Source: Phytophthora sp. 'mugwort'
Taxonomy: Eukaryota; Oomycota; Peronosporomycetes; Peronosporales; Peronosporaceae
Reading direction: 5' to 3'
Assembly: GCA_033558025.1 (NCBI GenBank)
Contig: JAUCEF010000006.1
Location: 1,364,001 to 1,428,000, forward strand
Length of the DNA: 64,000 nucleotides
Part shown: positions 55,975 to 64,000 of the stretch, piece after piece
How positions within the stretch are numbered: the first letter of the stretch is position 1
How the letters are laid out: every line of letters begins with the position of its first letter
The notes under the pieces: model-generated
Database searches by the model: none
Told to the model about the DNA's origin: nothing
Seen by the model: only the letters and a program-made list of their open reading frames with translations
Program-made: the position numbers and the translations under genes

Positions 55975-56900
55975 GGTCAGTTTCGTAGCCACTGCCAGTC
56001 TCGTTGCCACTCCGTTTTCAGCCAATGCTGCTGGTGTACCCACCCGTTTGTCGATTGGATTCGTCAAAACAAACCCAGTCGGCTTTTGAGTGAAAACCTC
56101 TAGCACTTGGTAACTGGACCGGTTCGCTTCGCGCCTTTTCCAAGCCAAAGCTCGCGTCCTTGCCTCTTCTCGGCGGCTATGGGGCAGCTTCGCGCTACAT
56201 ATAGCAATTAAAAGGCCGCTACTACTTCTCATGGATGGGTGTTCCTCGCACATTTCCTTGACAATTGTGGATGCAGCGGAATTATTCTTGTTTGCCTGCC
56301 GCCTGACGGAACCATTTCCTGCAGCCTTTGGATGTGGCAGTATTCTCTCCATTTAAGACCAGTTTCAAGCTCCTACTTGACAAGCTGCTGCCTAGTATTG
56401 GCGTCGGAAGCGTCAACAAGCAGACATCATTGGGTGTAGCGGCATTGGCCTGGAACTATACGTGTTTGTGCAGCAACCTTGCTGCTGGTTTCAGCAGCTG
56501 CGGTATATTTCCGCTCTCACGTTTGAATATGCATTCGAAGCTGGGAAACTTTGAGCGCAATGGACTGCCCACATCGCTCAGAGCAGCCTGGCTTATAGTC
56601 TCCAATAGTGTGCGGCAAGACTTCCTAGTCCTAAAAGTACCTAGAGAAAGCGTAAGATCACAGGGGAAAAATCCTGACCCGCAGCGTCTCGAAGAGGATA
56701 CATCGAGCAAGCGTACTAAGCAAAGGAAAGGATCTTCTTCGCGATTCAAGCGCAGAAAGCGATTGCAGCACTGCTACCAGAGGGGTATTGCCAGCAATAG
56801 AGGCACATCAAGTGATGGGGGCGCAGCGAGCGGTGGTCAGGAAGCGTGGGTTTTGTCTTTCGCTATTGATAAACTCATCAAAGCGGTGAGCTTCTGACAA
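55975..56900 (+). mobile_element. DDE_1 transposase remnant
   Basis: Plus-strand pieces: TGNSSRYSANAAGVPTRLSI, IAIKRPLLLLMDGCSSHISL (catalytic Asp with the SSH loop, about 56205-56260), then in another frame FLQPLDVAVFSPFKTSFKLL (56320). AAGFSSCGIFPLSRLNM follows, then a Lys/Arg-rich tail (SSKRTKQRKGSSSRFKRRKR). This is the DDE_1 pattern of Asp, then LQPLD, then GF..CGI.P. A frameshift divides the catalytic domain. It lies immediately after the C1A pseudogene and is distinct from the fragments at 18.4 and 54.1 kb. Confidence 0.7.
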
Positions 56901-58757
56901 TATGATCTGAGAGAGGTTTTCATTTCCCTAACCCTAAAGCAACGCGGGTCATTCCGACAATCAGCGAACCATAGTGAAATCAGTCTAAATCGGCTATTAA
57001 ACTGGCAAGAGCTTCCATTCGATGCGCCACAATGTTGACCGTGCAGACGTCTTCAACCTACAGCGCACGACGCATAAAAAATCTCAAAAATCGGCCTGCA
57101 TTTCCGCTTTCCAATGTCGCAAGTGGCTCCTCAATCTGACCATTCCTCTTAACGTTATCACCATTTTTGTGTAGACCATGCTCCGGGCTACTAAACTGAT
57201 CATTTACCTTAAGACTGGATCACACTCGGGGCTTGTCGTAGGTTTTTGTGGGACGGACGACACAACATTCTTTACTGGCGGGTCGAGACTTTATAAGCGA
57301 AGACGGCTACGTTATTGTCGAGCTGACGTGACTTGACCCACTTTCGACGTTCAGCCGTCGAAAGTGGACCAAGTCGCGTCAGCCGCTCCACCATCAATCA
57401 CCACTGGCAGGTGGCACTGCTGCCCCCCTGCTGTCACCTTCCGCCACAACTGCTGCTGGTACATGCATATACACCGACTCCTACCGACAAGCCGTCTGCA
57501 AGTGAGAGCGTCCAGAATGTAGTGGCCCAAACCATGGTGGATTAAACACTGCCAGCGCGAGTGCAAAGTCGGCAGATTCCGACTTAATCATCCAAAATTA
57601 GGCAGTAGGCGAGGTGGCTAATAGTCCCTTATCAGGGTCGACTTCGCTGTACGACGAACGCTGCTCGAACAAGCGCCGCCGATGACTCTTTAAGCGTCTC
57701 GCGGGAGACGCTTTCAGCGCCTCTGTCGTCCAGAACGACAGCGTCTCTGGTGACACCACCTACGCTACGACTGGCTTGCTGGACTGCGCCATGTGAGCCT
57801 GCTAGTTGAGACCAAACCGCGCCATACATCCGTTATATGAACCTTACGTACTCACACATAGCGAGCATTTAACAACGTACGATGGTGTCGTTAAAGTCTT
57901 GTTTCGTCTAGCAATTGAGTCAGTTTGCACGAAGTTTAATTACCATGTTAGATCGCTGCTGCATCAGCGCGGCATCAGTTGTAGCCGTTTCTATCAATTG
58001 AACGTCGACGAAGGCAGAGAATGTGTTGGCCCGAAGAGGGATCGGCGGCAACCACGAAGTAGGACCACGGCGCTAGACCCCAACGAGATGGCAGTCAGCG
58101 ACCCGCATCTGCCGCAGGATAACGCTGAGCGGTTTTCGAGGACTGTAACAAGCAACATAAAGCCTTTTGCAGGACTGGCACTATGGCCCTCACTTCAAGA
58201 TCGAAGGGCCAATCAGAAGCGCCCGGGTGAGTTCGGAATTTATTCTTAGCGTTTGTATGCAGCAAGGAGTATTTTTGACCAATCAACCGCAACCCTTGTC
58301 GAGGCAGCGAAAGCCTTACACACTGCGCCGAAGCAGCTCCTACGATCACAGCTCCGATCGCAGCACGTCATCCTGCCAGCGGCAGGCTGCCATACGGCAG
58401 TCAATTGCTTTCTGCATTGCGAAAGACCGACAGCGTGGGCGGCTGGTGGGAACATTAAATTACAATTGTAGCCCATTAACAAATATTTATCCTACAGTTA
58501 GGGAGTTTAATCATTCACACTGTCCAATCCCCTTTGACCTGTCAATAAAAATTTCCCAATCTAGCCGGAATACTCAGTCCAACATTTCGTCTGACTCTTC
58601 CAGGGCTAGGCCCCGCTCCTCTCCCACAACCAGGACGACCCACCAGCCAGCGCAAGGAGGTTCCGGGGCACTGTCTCGCGCGGCGGTCCTTTAGGCGCCT
58701 TCAGGAAGGATCAAGACTTGAGCCAATCCGCGAGCGAGAACAGGGGGCTCAACTGAC
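56901..58757. other. Long stretch before the HECT gene, no firm gene
   Basis: Frames at 57806-58249 and 58167-58694 (plus) overlap each other and show no domain. Several small hairpins occur: 57322-57383, GCGTCTC/GAGACGC near 57697, and CTGTCGT/ACGACAG near 57720. The last 200 bp presumably contain the HECT gene promoter. Confidence 0.35.
57322..57383. repeat. Imperfect hairpin, 28-nt arms, 6-nt loop
   Basis: Arms GCTGACGTGACTTG... and ...CCAAGTCGCGTCAGC pair with three mismatches around TTCAGC. Isolated; no transposase or gene end is associated. Confidence 0.75.
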
Positions 58758-60761
58758 ATGACGGCGGGCCTGGCGGTGCTCGTGGCGCTTAGCGTACTGC
58801 TCTTCGTGGGAGCCATCGTCATGCTGCTCTTCTTCTGCCGTCGCATCCAGGTGCAGCGTGAGCGTGAATCGCTCGTATTCATCCAGGAGCCGACTGACAT
58901 TTACCGCGAAGAGCTCAATGACAGCTTCATGGAGCAGGCACTGTGGCGCTGCGGCGTGTGCAAGTTCCTCAACCACCCAGAGCGCAAGCTCTGCGATCTG
59001 TGCCAGACATTAAGGGGCGCAGAACGAGACGTGGCAGGCAGCAAGAGGCACTCAAGCTCTACACGCAACAGCTATTCACGAGGTAGTTTGAGCTCCAGTT
59101 CTGCCCAAAGAATGGGACGAATCGGCGAGACGGAGGCCTTCTCATCTGCACATGCTGATGACGCTATCGGCGGGTCGTTTGGACGACCGAGTTTCGAGTT
59201 TTCGAGGAAAAAGAAGCCAAGGAATAAAATGAGCAAGCTGCAGCTAGCTGCGAGTCGAAGACAACAGTGGAAGAGAATGCCGACGACCGACGGCCTGCAT
59301 CGCTGGGTGAGGCAACAGTCTGCACGCGGGCAGTCACGAGCAGGGCAGCGGGACTCGATGGAGAGTGACCCTGGAGGAAGGATGTCACTCAACAGGTATT
59401 TGGACTCGACCGACCGAGACAGCAACTTGTCGGTCGGATACATTAGAGTGAGAGACTCGTTGGGAAGATTGGTGTTGAACGAGAGCGACGTGGTGGCAAC
59501 AGATTTCCACTACAGAATTAATATTCTGGACGGAACAGGTAGCTCCGAGCTGATTATGAACCTTGAGGGAGTGCATAACTTGCCCTTTCCGGACAAGATC
59601 CGCTGGTTCTCGACGGAGATCCATCGACTGTGGCTACCTTGGGAGTCTGGACATGCAGAACTAGTGGTGCGACGGGATCATTTATTGCAGGACTCTTTCG
59701 AACTTGTAGCAGCTATGAAGCCCTACCAGTTGAGGCAGAGGTGGCGTGTGGTATTTGATGGAGAACCGGCGTTGGATGCAGGTGGCGTCATGCGCGAGTG
59801 GTTCACGCTTCTGTTTGGTGAACTTTTTGACCCTGTGTTTGGACTTTTCGTGAGCACCGTGGGAGACGAGAGAAGTTACTGGATTAACGCCAGCTCAGAT
59901 TTGTTGCTTGGCGAGGAAGACCACTTGGCCTACTTCGAGTTTGCGGGACGGCTTGTTGGTAAAGCCATTTTAGAGGAGCATTTGATGCCGGTGCATCTCG
60001 CGCTGCCATTCCTCAAGCACATCCTGGGCGTGCCGATCTCTTTCTCGGATTTGCAGTTCCTTGACGACGAAATTTACAATAGCGCGTTGATGGTGAAAAA
60101 GATTGACGATATTGAACCGCTGTGTCTGGACTTTACAGCCACCCGCGTTGTGGATGGCAAGCCGGAGATCGTGGAGCTCGTCGAAGGAGGTGCCAACATC
60201 GACGTAACAAGGGAGAATCGTTCACGCTATTTGGATGCACTGTTCAAGTATCACGTATTGGGCAGCGTGAGCGACCAACTGCTGTCATTTCTTACGGCGC
60301 TGTACGATGTGGTGCCCGAGGGGTTGCTTAAGCTCTTCGATTACCAGGAGCTCGAGCTGCTCATGTGTGGTGTGCCGTCCATCGACGTCGAGGACTGGAA
60401 AAAGCACACAGACTTCAAGTTCTTCACGCACAACTTTCCTACTGAACTCGAGCTTAATAACATCGAATGGTTTTGGGAAGTGGTGGAGGAGATGAGAAAC
60501 GAGGACCGTGTGCGTTTGCTGCAGTTTGCGACGGGCACTAGCCGTGTCCCGGCGCAGGGTTTCAAGGGATTGATCAGCAGCGACGGTCGTGTGCGGCGCT
60601 TCAATGTCGCTTTCGCTGGCACAAACCAGTCGTTCCTCTTCCCGAAGGCCCACACGTGCTTCAACCGTCTGGATTTGCCAATCTATAGTTCAAAGGAGAT
60701 TCTAGCGGAGTACGTCAAGTTGATCGTGCAGATGGACATCACTGGCTTTACCATCGAGTAA
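58758..60761 (+). CDS. Membrane-anchored HECT E3 ubiquitin ligase with RanBP2-type zinc finger
   Basis: Single 667-residue ORF. An N-terminal hydrophobic span (about residues 5-27, LAVLVALSVLLFVGAIVMLL) followed by CRRIQVQRER suggests a membrane anchor with the rest cytosolic. A RanBP2-type zinc finger follows at about 63-82 (WRCGVCKFLNHPERKLCDLC). A basic, Ser-rich linker then leads to the HECT domain (about 320-667): RWRVVFDGEPALDAGGVMRE, FEFAGRLVGKAILEEHLMPV, LPFLKHILGVPISFSDLQFL and LQFATGTSRVPAQGFKGL. The catalytic Cys634 lies in AHTCFNRLDLPIYSS. The HECT core resembles the NEDD4 type, but C2 and WW domains are absent. The ATG at 58758 yields the anchor directly; no introns are seen. Confidence 0.92.
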   Translation: MTAGLAVLVALSVLLFVGAIVMLLFFCRRIQVQRERESLVFIQEPTDIYREELNDSFMEQALWRCGVCKFLNHPERKLCDLCQTLRGAERDVAGSKRHSSSTRNSYSRGSLSSSSAQRMGRIGETEAFSSAHADDAIGGSFGRPSFEFSRKKKPRNKMSKLQLAASRRQQWKRMPTTDGLHRWVRQQSARGQSRAGQRDSMESDPGGRMSLNRYLDSTDRDSNLSVGYIRVRDSLGRLVLNESDVVATDFHYRINILDGTGSSELIMNLEGVHNLPFPDKIRWFSTEIHRLWLPWESGHAELVVRRDHLLQDSFELVAAMKPYQLRQRWRVVFDGEPALDAGGVMREWFTLLFGELFDPVFGLFVSTVGDERSYWINASSDLLLGEEDHLAYFEFAGRLVGKAILEEHLMPVHLALPFLKHILGVPISFSDLQFLDDEIYNSALMVKKIDDIEPLCLDFTATRVVDGKPEIVELVEGGANIDVTRENRSRYLDALFKYHVLGSVSDQLLSFLTALYDVVPEGLLKLFDYQELELLMCGVPSIDVEDWKKHTDFKFFTHNFPTELELNNIEWFWEVVEEMRNEDRVRLLQFATGTSRVPAQGFKGLISSDGRVRRFNVAFAGTNQSFLFPKAHTCFNRLDLPIYSSKEILAEYVKLIVQMDITGFTIE

Positions 60762-61088
60762 GCTTCAACAACGTTGCGGGGCAGAGTATTTATTTTAGCG
60801 AAGCGGGGAGGGAGGGGCGGGGGAGTAGGACACGTAAGTGTGCGTACTGGACGGACAAGACAAGGCAGCAACACCGAGAAAAGAGTTTGCTTGCTTCCAC
60901 ATCCGCCGCGATGGGTCAACGCGATGGGTGTCACAGATGTAGACATTGGCTAGAGGGGGAGTAAAGAAGCACAGCAGGCACCATTAAACGTTGTCGAAAA
61001 TTATTGTGAATGAGTGGAAATGTGTATTTGTTTAATCAACTATTATGGGACAGTCCACAACGTTGTTATACCAGTATTTCTTTACTAA
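60762..61088. other. Intergenic spacer between HECT and AlkB genes
   Basis: Two same-strand genes are separated by this 327-bp stretch. Nothing beyond a G-rich run near 60800 is noted. Confidence 0.4.
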
Positions 61089-62003
61089 ATGCACCGTACA
61101 GGCAAAACAAAGACGCCGTCAAGAATGCCCAAGCGCCACGAATCCTCTCAACGAGATACTGGTGACCGCACCAAGCGCGCGAAGGCGTCACCGCTACCAA
61201 ATCAAGAGGAGTTTTCGCTGGAGACAGTTGTGGCCAACGTCAAGAAGGCTACTGCAGAGCACGCCCATCTACCGGAGATCGTCGTATCGAGGCTCTTTGA
61301 AACGGACGCGACGATTTCGTACCTCACGACGGACCGCAAAAGTTGGGTCTACCGTGTGCCCCGATGGTACTGGCATGTATTCAAGTACGCCACGGCTGAG
61401 GATCTCCGCTCAGCTTACGAAGATATAGAAGAGTCACCTGCCACGTGGAAGACGATGTTCAAACAAGCGTGGGAGGCGCACCCGAAGGACTACGATACCA
61501 TCGTGATGTTTGGTAAACCAAGGAAGCTCCCGAGGTTCCAGCAGCTTTGCGGTGAAATGGGGAGCTATCGCTACTCTGGGAAGACGTTCGAAGCGCAGAA
61601 GAAATATCCACCGGGTCTGAGGCACGCTGTGCAGCACATGCAACGGATGGTGGAAGACCCCACTACGCATCACACGAGACTCACTGGGGGTCTTGTGAAT
61701 TGGTACGATAATGGAGATCACTACATCGGACAGCACGCAGATGATGAGCGGGATATGATGGCGTGTAGTCCCATTGTGACGCTGTCCTTAGGTGCCACTC
61801 GACGCTTTGTGTTCAGGAACAAGACATCGAAGAGGCTCGCTCAAGATGATGACGACGCGGTGGCGCGCTTGGAGCTGCAGATGGAGGACGGTGACCTGAT
61901 GATAATGGGAGGAACAACACAGAGAACACACAAGCACGCAGTGCCCAAGATGGCGCGATGCCGCGAGCCGAGGATCAGTGTCACCTTACGTTGCTTTCTT
62001 TAA
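61089..62003 (+). CDS. AlkB-type 2-oxoglutarate/Fe(II) dioxygenase (ALKBH2/3-like)
   Basis: 304 residues. Likely oxidative demethylase that removes alkyl lesions from nucleic-acid bases. Catalytic features: the nucleotide-recognition region MFGKPRKLPRFQQLCGEMGS, YRYSGKTFEAQ, then NWYDNGDHYIGQHADDERDM with iron ligands His216 and Asp218. SPIVTLSLGATRRFVFRNK follows, then the third ligand region THKHAVPK (His283 probable), and the 2-oxoglutarate-binding Arg in RISVTLRCF. The N-terminus is basic (KRHESSQRDTGDRTKRAK), possibly a nuclear signal. The start at 61089 is the first ATG; MPKRHE slightly downstream is an alternative. It converges on the F-box gene with about 60 bp between stops. Confidence 0.88.
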   Translation: MHRTGKTKTPSRMPKRHESSQRDTGDRTKRAKASPLPNQEEFSLETVVANVKKATAEHAHLPEIVVSRLFETDATISYLTTDRKSWVYRVPRWYWHVFKYATAEDLRSAYEDIEESPATWKTMFKQAWEAHPKDYDTIVMFGKPRKLPRFQQLCGEMGSYRYSGKTFEAQKKYPPGLRHAVQHMQRMVEDPTTHHTRLTGGLVNWYDNGDHYIGQHADDERDMMACSPIVTLSLGATRRFVFRNKTSKRLAQDDDDAVARLELQMEDGDLMIMGGTTQRTHKHAVPKMARCREPRISVTLRCFL

Positions 62004-62063
62004 TTAACAAACGCCAGGAGTTTATTCCTCCTTGAAAAATTATTCATTCATACTTAATCCAAT

Positions 62064-63077
62064 TCAATCACGCAACCACTTGCCTCCATTCAGCCTTCGT
62101 CGCGAATGAAAGCGGAAGATAGCGTTAGCAAATTGTGCGGCCATATGTCCAAAGCAGTGCGAGTGCGAGAGCGCCCACAATACCTTACGCCAGCGAGCCA
62201 CCACTGCCTCGAGATTACCGTGCAGTTTCTCACTCTCTGGCCTCGCGAGCACTTCATCATACACCAGAAACTGCTGCATGCTCTCCTTGGCCTCATCTGA
62301 ATGCCGGAATTGATCCCAGATCGCCGTAGCATCGGTGCCCACCGCATCTCCGATCACATGAGGTCCTCCAGGATGCAGGTCCAGGAAATCCGTGATATCG
62401 TACACTTGGCCTTCAATTGCCACGCACTTGCGATCTTCCGTAATGCCCAGCAACCTAGCGATCTCCACTGCTCGCGACAAGTGGTGTTGGAAGTAAAACT
62501 GCCGCCAACAGTCAATGCGGAAGACTTGACCGAACCGGTCCCCCGCTTCACAGAAGTCGCGCTGGAAGACGCGTCTCCAGAGCGCCTCAGCAGCGTCTCC
62601 GATATTCCGTTCCCAGGCTCTGCATACCACGGGACAAATGGTTAATTCTTTAGGGGAGAGGAACAGCAGCAGCTCGTGCAGGACGTCGCGCGGCAGGTTG
62701 GTCACCGACGCCCCAGGAGTCTTGGAGAACCCCCTGTTCTGACTTCTCACTATTCTGGCGATCCGACTCTGCTCGGCCTCGATGCCTGCTTTCTTTTCCT
62801 GCTTTTTCTTGTGCTGGAGCAACCCGAAGAGCCCCAGAAACAACAGGAAGCCAGTGACCTCGGACGACGTGAACCGCCGCGAGTCCTCACCCTTGCGATA
62901 TCCAGAACCCAGTGGAGACGCAGAAGGAGGAGGCGACAAAGTGGAGACCACAGCAGGACGAGTCAAGAGCTGGTACAGGACGCTGATAACGGCAGTAATT
63001 ACGATGAACTGCGCCACGCGGTTACCCGTCGATACGGCGGCGCTCGACGTCATGGTGGTGAGAGAAGAAGTGACCAT
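62064..63077 (-). CDS. F-box protein fused to a cytochrome b5-like heme domain, N-terminal membrane segments
   Basis: 337 residues. Two hydrophobic segments (about 21-38, AQFIVITAVISVLYQLL, and 74-87, TGFLLFLGLFGLL) flank a Ser/Pro linker. An F-box follows (about 124-170: VTNLPRDVLHELLLFLSPKE, LTICPVVCRAWERN), then a linker. A cytochrome b5 fold comes next (about 215-280: CVAIEGQVYDITDFLDLHPG, then GPHVIGDAVGTDATAIWDQF, RHSDEAKESMQQFLV), with both axial His candidates present (HPGG and RHS). Expected role: an SCF adaptor tethered to a membrane and possibly heme- or redox-responsive; that link is inference. An oomycete-like Inr/FPR precedes it. No intron is seen. Confidence 0.88.
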   Translation of the reverse strand: MVTSSLTTMTSSAAVSTGNRVAQFIVITAVISVLYQLLTRPAVVSTLSPPPSASPLGSGYRKGEDSRRFTSSEVTGFLLFLGLFGLLQHKKKQEKKAGIEAEQSRIARIVRSQNRGFSKTPGASVTNLPRDVLHELLLFLSPKELTICPVVCRAWERNIGDAAEALWRRVFQRDFCEAGDRFGQVFRIDCWRQFYFQHHLSRAVEIARLLGITEDRKCVAIEGQVYDITDFLDLHPGGPHVIGDAVGTDATAIWDQFRHSDEAKESMQQFLVYDEVLARPESEKLHGNLEAVVARWRKVLWALSHSHCFGHMAAQFANAIFRFHSRRRLNGGKWLRD

Positions 63078-63104
63078 TTTTGTCGCATTTGACTCAATTT
63101 AACC

Positions 63105-63125
63105 AAAATTGACACAAAATGAGAC
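63105..63125 (-). promoter_or_regulatory. Inr/FPR-like core promoter of the F-box/cytochrome b5 gene
   Basis: On the minus strand GTCTCATTTTGTGTCAATTT contains TCATTTT (Inr) followed by CAATTTT (FPR core) at slightly wider spacing than consensus. It lies about 30-48 bp before the ATG at 63077. Confidence 0.5.
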
Positions 63126-63195
63126 TTTCGTTTGGACTAAGGTAATTGAAGTTGCCCGCAGAACTACGCAGTAACTTTCCGCCGATACACGCACG

Positions 63196-64000
63196 TTATT
63201 CGATGGCGTGAATGGCATAGTGCTTGTTGTCCCACATGAAGTCGCCTATCACCAGATCACTCACGTCCTGCAGTGCGTCGACTTCGTCGGGGAAGTCGTG
63301 GACGTCGATGTGTTTGCCGAGCTCCACAGCGAGATGAGATCGCACGAGGGCGACGCCTGCAAGTGTTCCTATGTCGACGTGTTTGGTCTGCACATCGTGA
63401 TAGAGCCTCCCCGTCGAGAGCGAGATCCGCATTGTTCCCGGAAGGAAAGGCATCGTGAGCTCTCCGCCGCCAAATACGAGCGTCCACTCGCCGCTACTAT
63501 CATCGCGGCGCAAGTCTTCGAACACAAACGGACGGTCTGCGCACTTAATGAAGTTCATCTCCTTGCCGCATGGGGACCGGAAGGGGTAGTCGAGGAACTC
63601 CTCCTCTTCCTTTGACTTGCACTGTGCAACGCCATTCTGCCGTATTTGCATGAAGAAGAACCGCAAGAATTTGGCGCTCTTGAGTGACGTTGCGATGTTC
63701 TTCGGACGCGTGTCTTCCAAAAACAGACGCCCCTGTGCAGCATAAGCAAAATGAAATACTCTCAGGATATCGTTACCAGTCTACTAGCTAGTCTACCCCT
63801 ACTGGACCCACCTGCAAATCAATGTAGTAAAAGTATCTCCGCTTCTGGCCTTGCCGGTCATAAAACTCTTCACTGTCCGAAGAACAAATGGTCAACACCG
63901 AGGGAGGACCCGCAATCAATCACCCGAACGCAACAAACACTGCACCTTTTAATGTCCTTGAGCTGCTTGAGCTCCAAGTACTTGTCCTCGTCCGCCGTGC
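63196..64000 (-). CDS. UPF0598 (C8orf82-like) protein, 5' partial
   Basis: Three visible exons: 64000-63946 (continues outside the window), 63872-63812 and 63732-63196, joined in frame by GT-AG introns of about 73-79 nt. The protein reads DEDKYLELKQLKDI, RYFYYIDLQ/GRLFLEDTRP, FLRFFFMQIRQNGVA, YPFRSPCGKEMNFIKCADRP then FVFEDL, VFGGGELTMPF, STGRLYHD and GVALVRSHLAVELGKHI. These match the conserved blocks of the UPF0598 family in order. Function is not established in any organism I know of; animal members are thought mitochondrial. The N-terminus is off the window, so targeting cannot be judged. Confidence 0.8.

Noticed and set aside
57806..58694. Plus-strand ORFs of 147 and 175 residues before the HECT gene
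   Set aside because: Mutually overlapping, no recognisable domain, no supporting context.
1..64000. tRNA and rRNA genes
   Set aside because: No convincing tRNA B-box/TPsiC arm in a foldable context and no rRNA stretch was seen; the region near 55.0 kb with GGTTCAGTGG does not fold as a tRNA.

Overview
The window looks like nuclear DNA of an oomycete, most probably Phytophthora or a close relative. Short GT-AG introns (about 55-115 nt) interrupt otherwise compact genes, and neighbouring genes sit tail to tail (18 to about 210 bp apart). A near-perfect oomycete Inr/FPR core promoter (GCTCATTCCTCGTTTT) precedes the folate-biopterin-type transporter. Several genes belong to a flagellated (zoospore-forming) organism: an outer-dynein-arm docking protein and a TTLL tubulin ligase. 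Everything here is read by eye from sequence; no database search was run.

Layout: (1) 1-13.4 kb, gene-rich: a voltage-gated K+ channel, a Pellino-type E3 ligase, an outer-dynein-arm docking coiled-coil protein, a broken coiled-coil gene, a small mitochondrial membrane protein, an AIR9-like protein and an MFS folate-biopterin transporter. (2) 13.4-32.2 kb, transposon graveyard: chromodomain-containing remnant, DDE_1 (pogo/Tigger-type) transposase, a LINE carrying a perfect 30-bp-arm hairpin, an opposite-strand LINE RNase H/zinc-knuckle tail, a Ty3/gypsy integrase end with a large antisense ORF beside it, a hAT-like tail, and a 51-bp minisatellite. (3) 32,210-43,552: one 11.3-kb piggyBac-type element with TTAA target duplications and CCCTTTCGCG terminal repeats. 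It holds a frame-broken piggyBac transposase and a giant palindrome (two 2,024-nt arms, apparently one mismatch, 85-nt spacer) with smaller stem-loops and tandem subrepeats inside the arms. (4) 43.8-52.7 kb, gene-rich again: a DDE_3 transposase scrap, an eight-exon EF-hand-like gene, a TTLL polyglutamylase-like gene, a possible PAAT-like protein and Sec63. (5) 52.7-58.7 kb: transposase remnants and a papain-family (C1A) pseudogene. (6) 58.7-64 kb: a membrane-anchored RanBP2-zinc-finger HECT ligase, an AlkB-type dioxygenase, an F-box/cytochrome b5 fusion and a UPF0598 (C8orf82-like) gene running off the window.

Functional themes: ubiquitin signalling (Pellino, HECT, F-box), ER translocation (Sec63), flagellar axoneme assembly and modification (docking protein, TTLL, perhaps the EF-hand-like gene), and membrane transport. 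The standout structure is the piggyBac element carrying a foldback-like giant palindrome.
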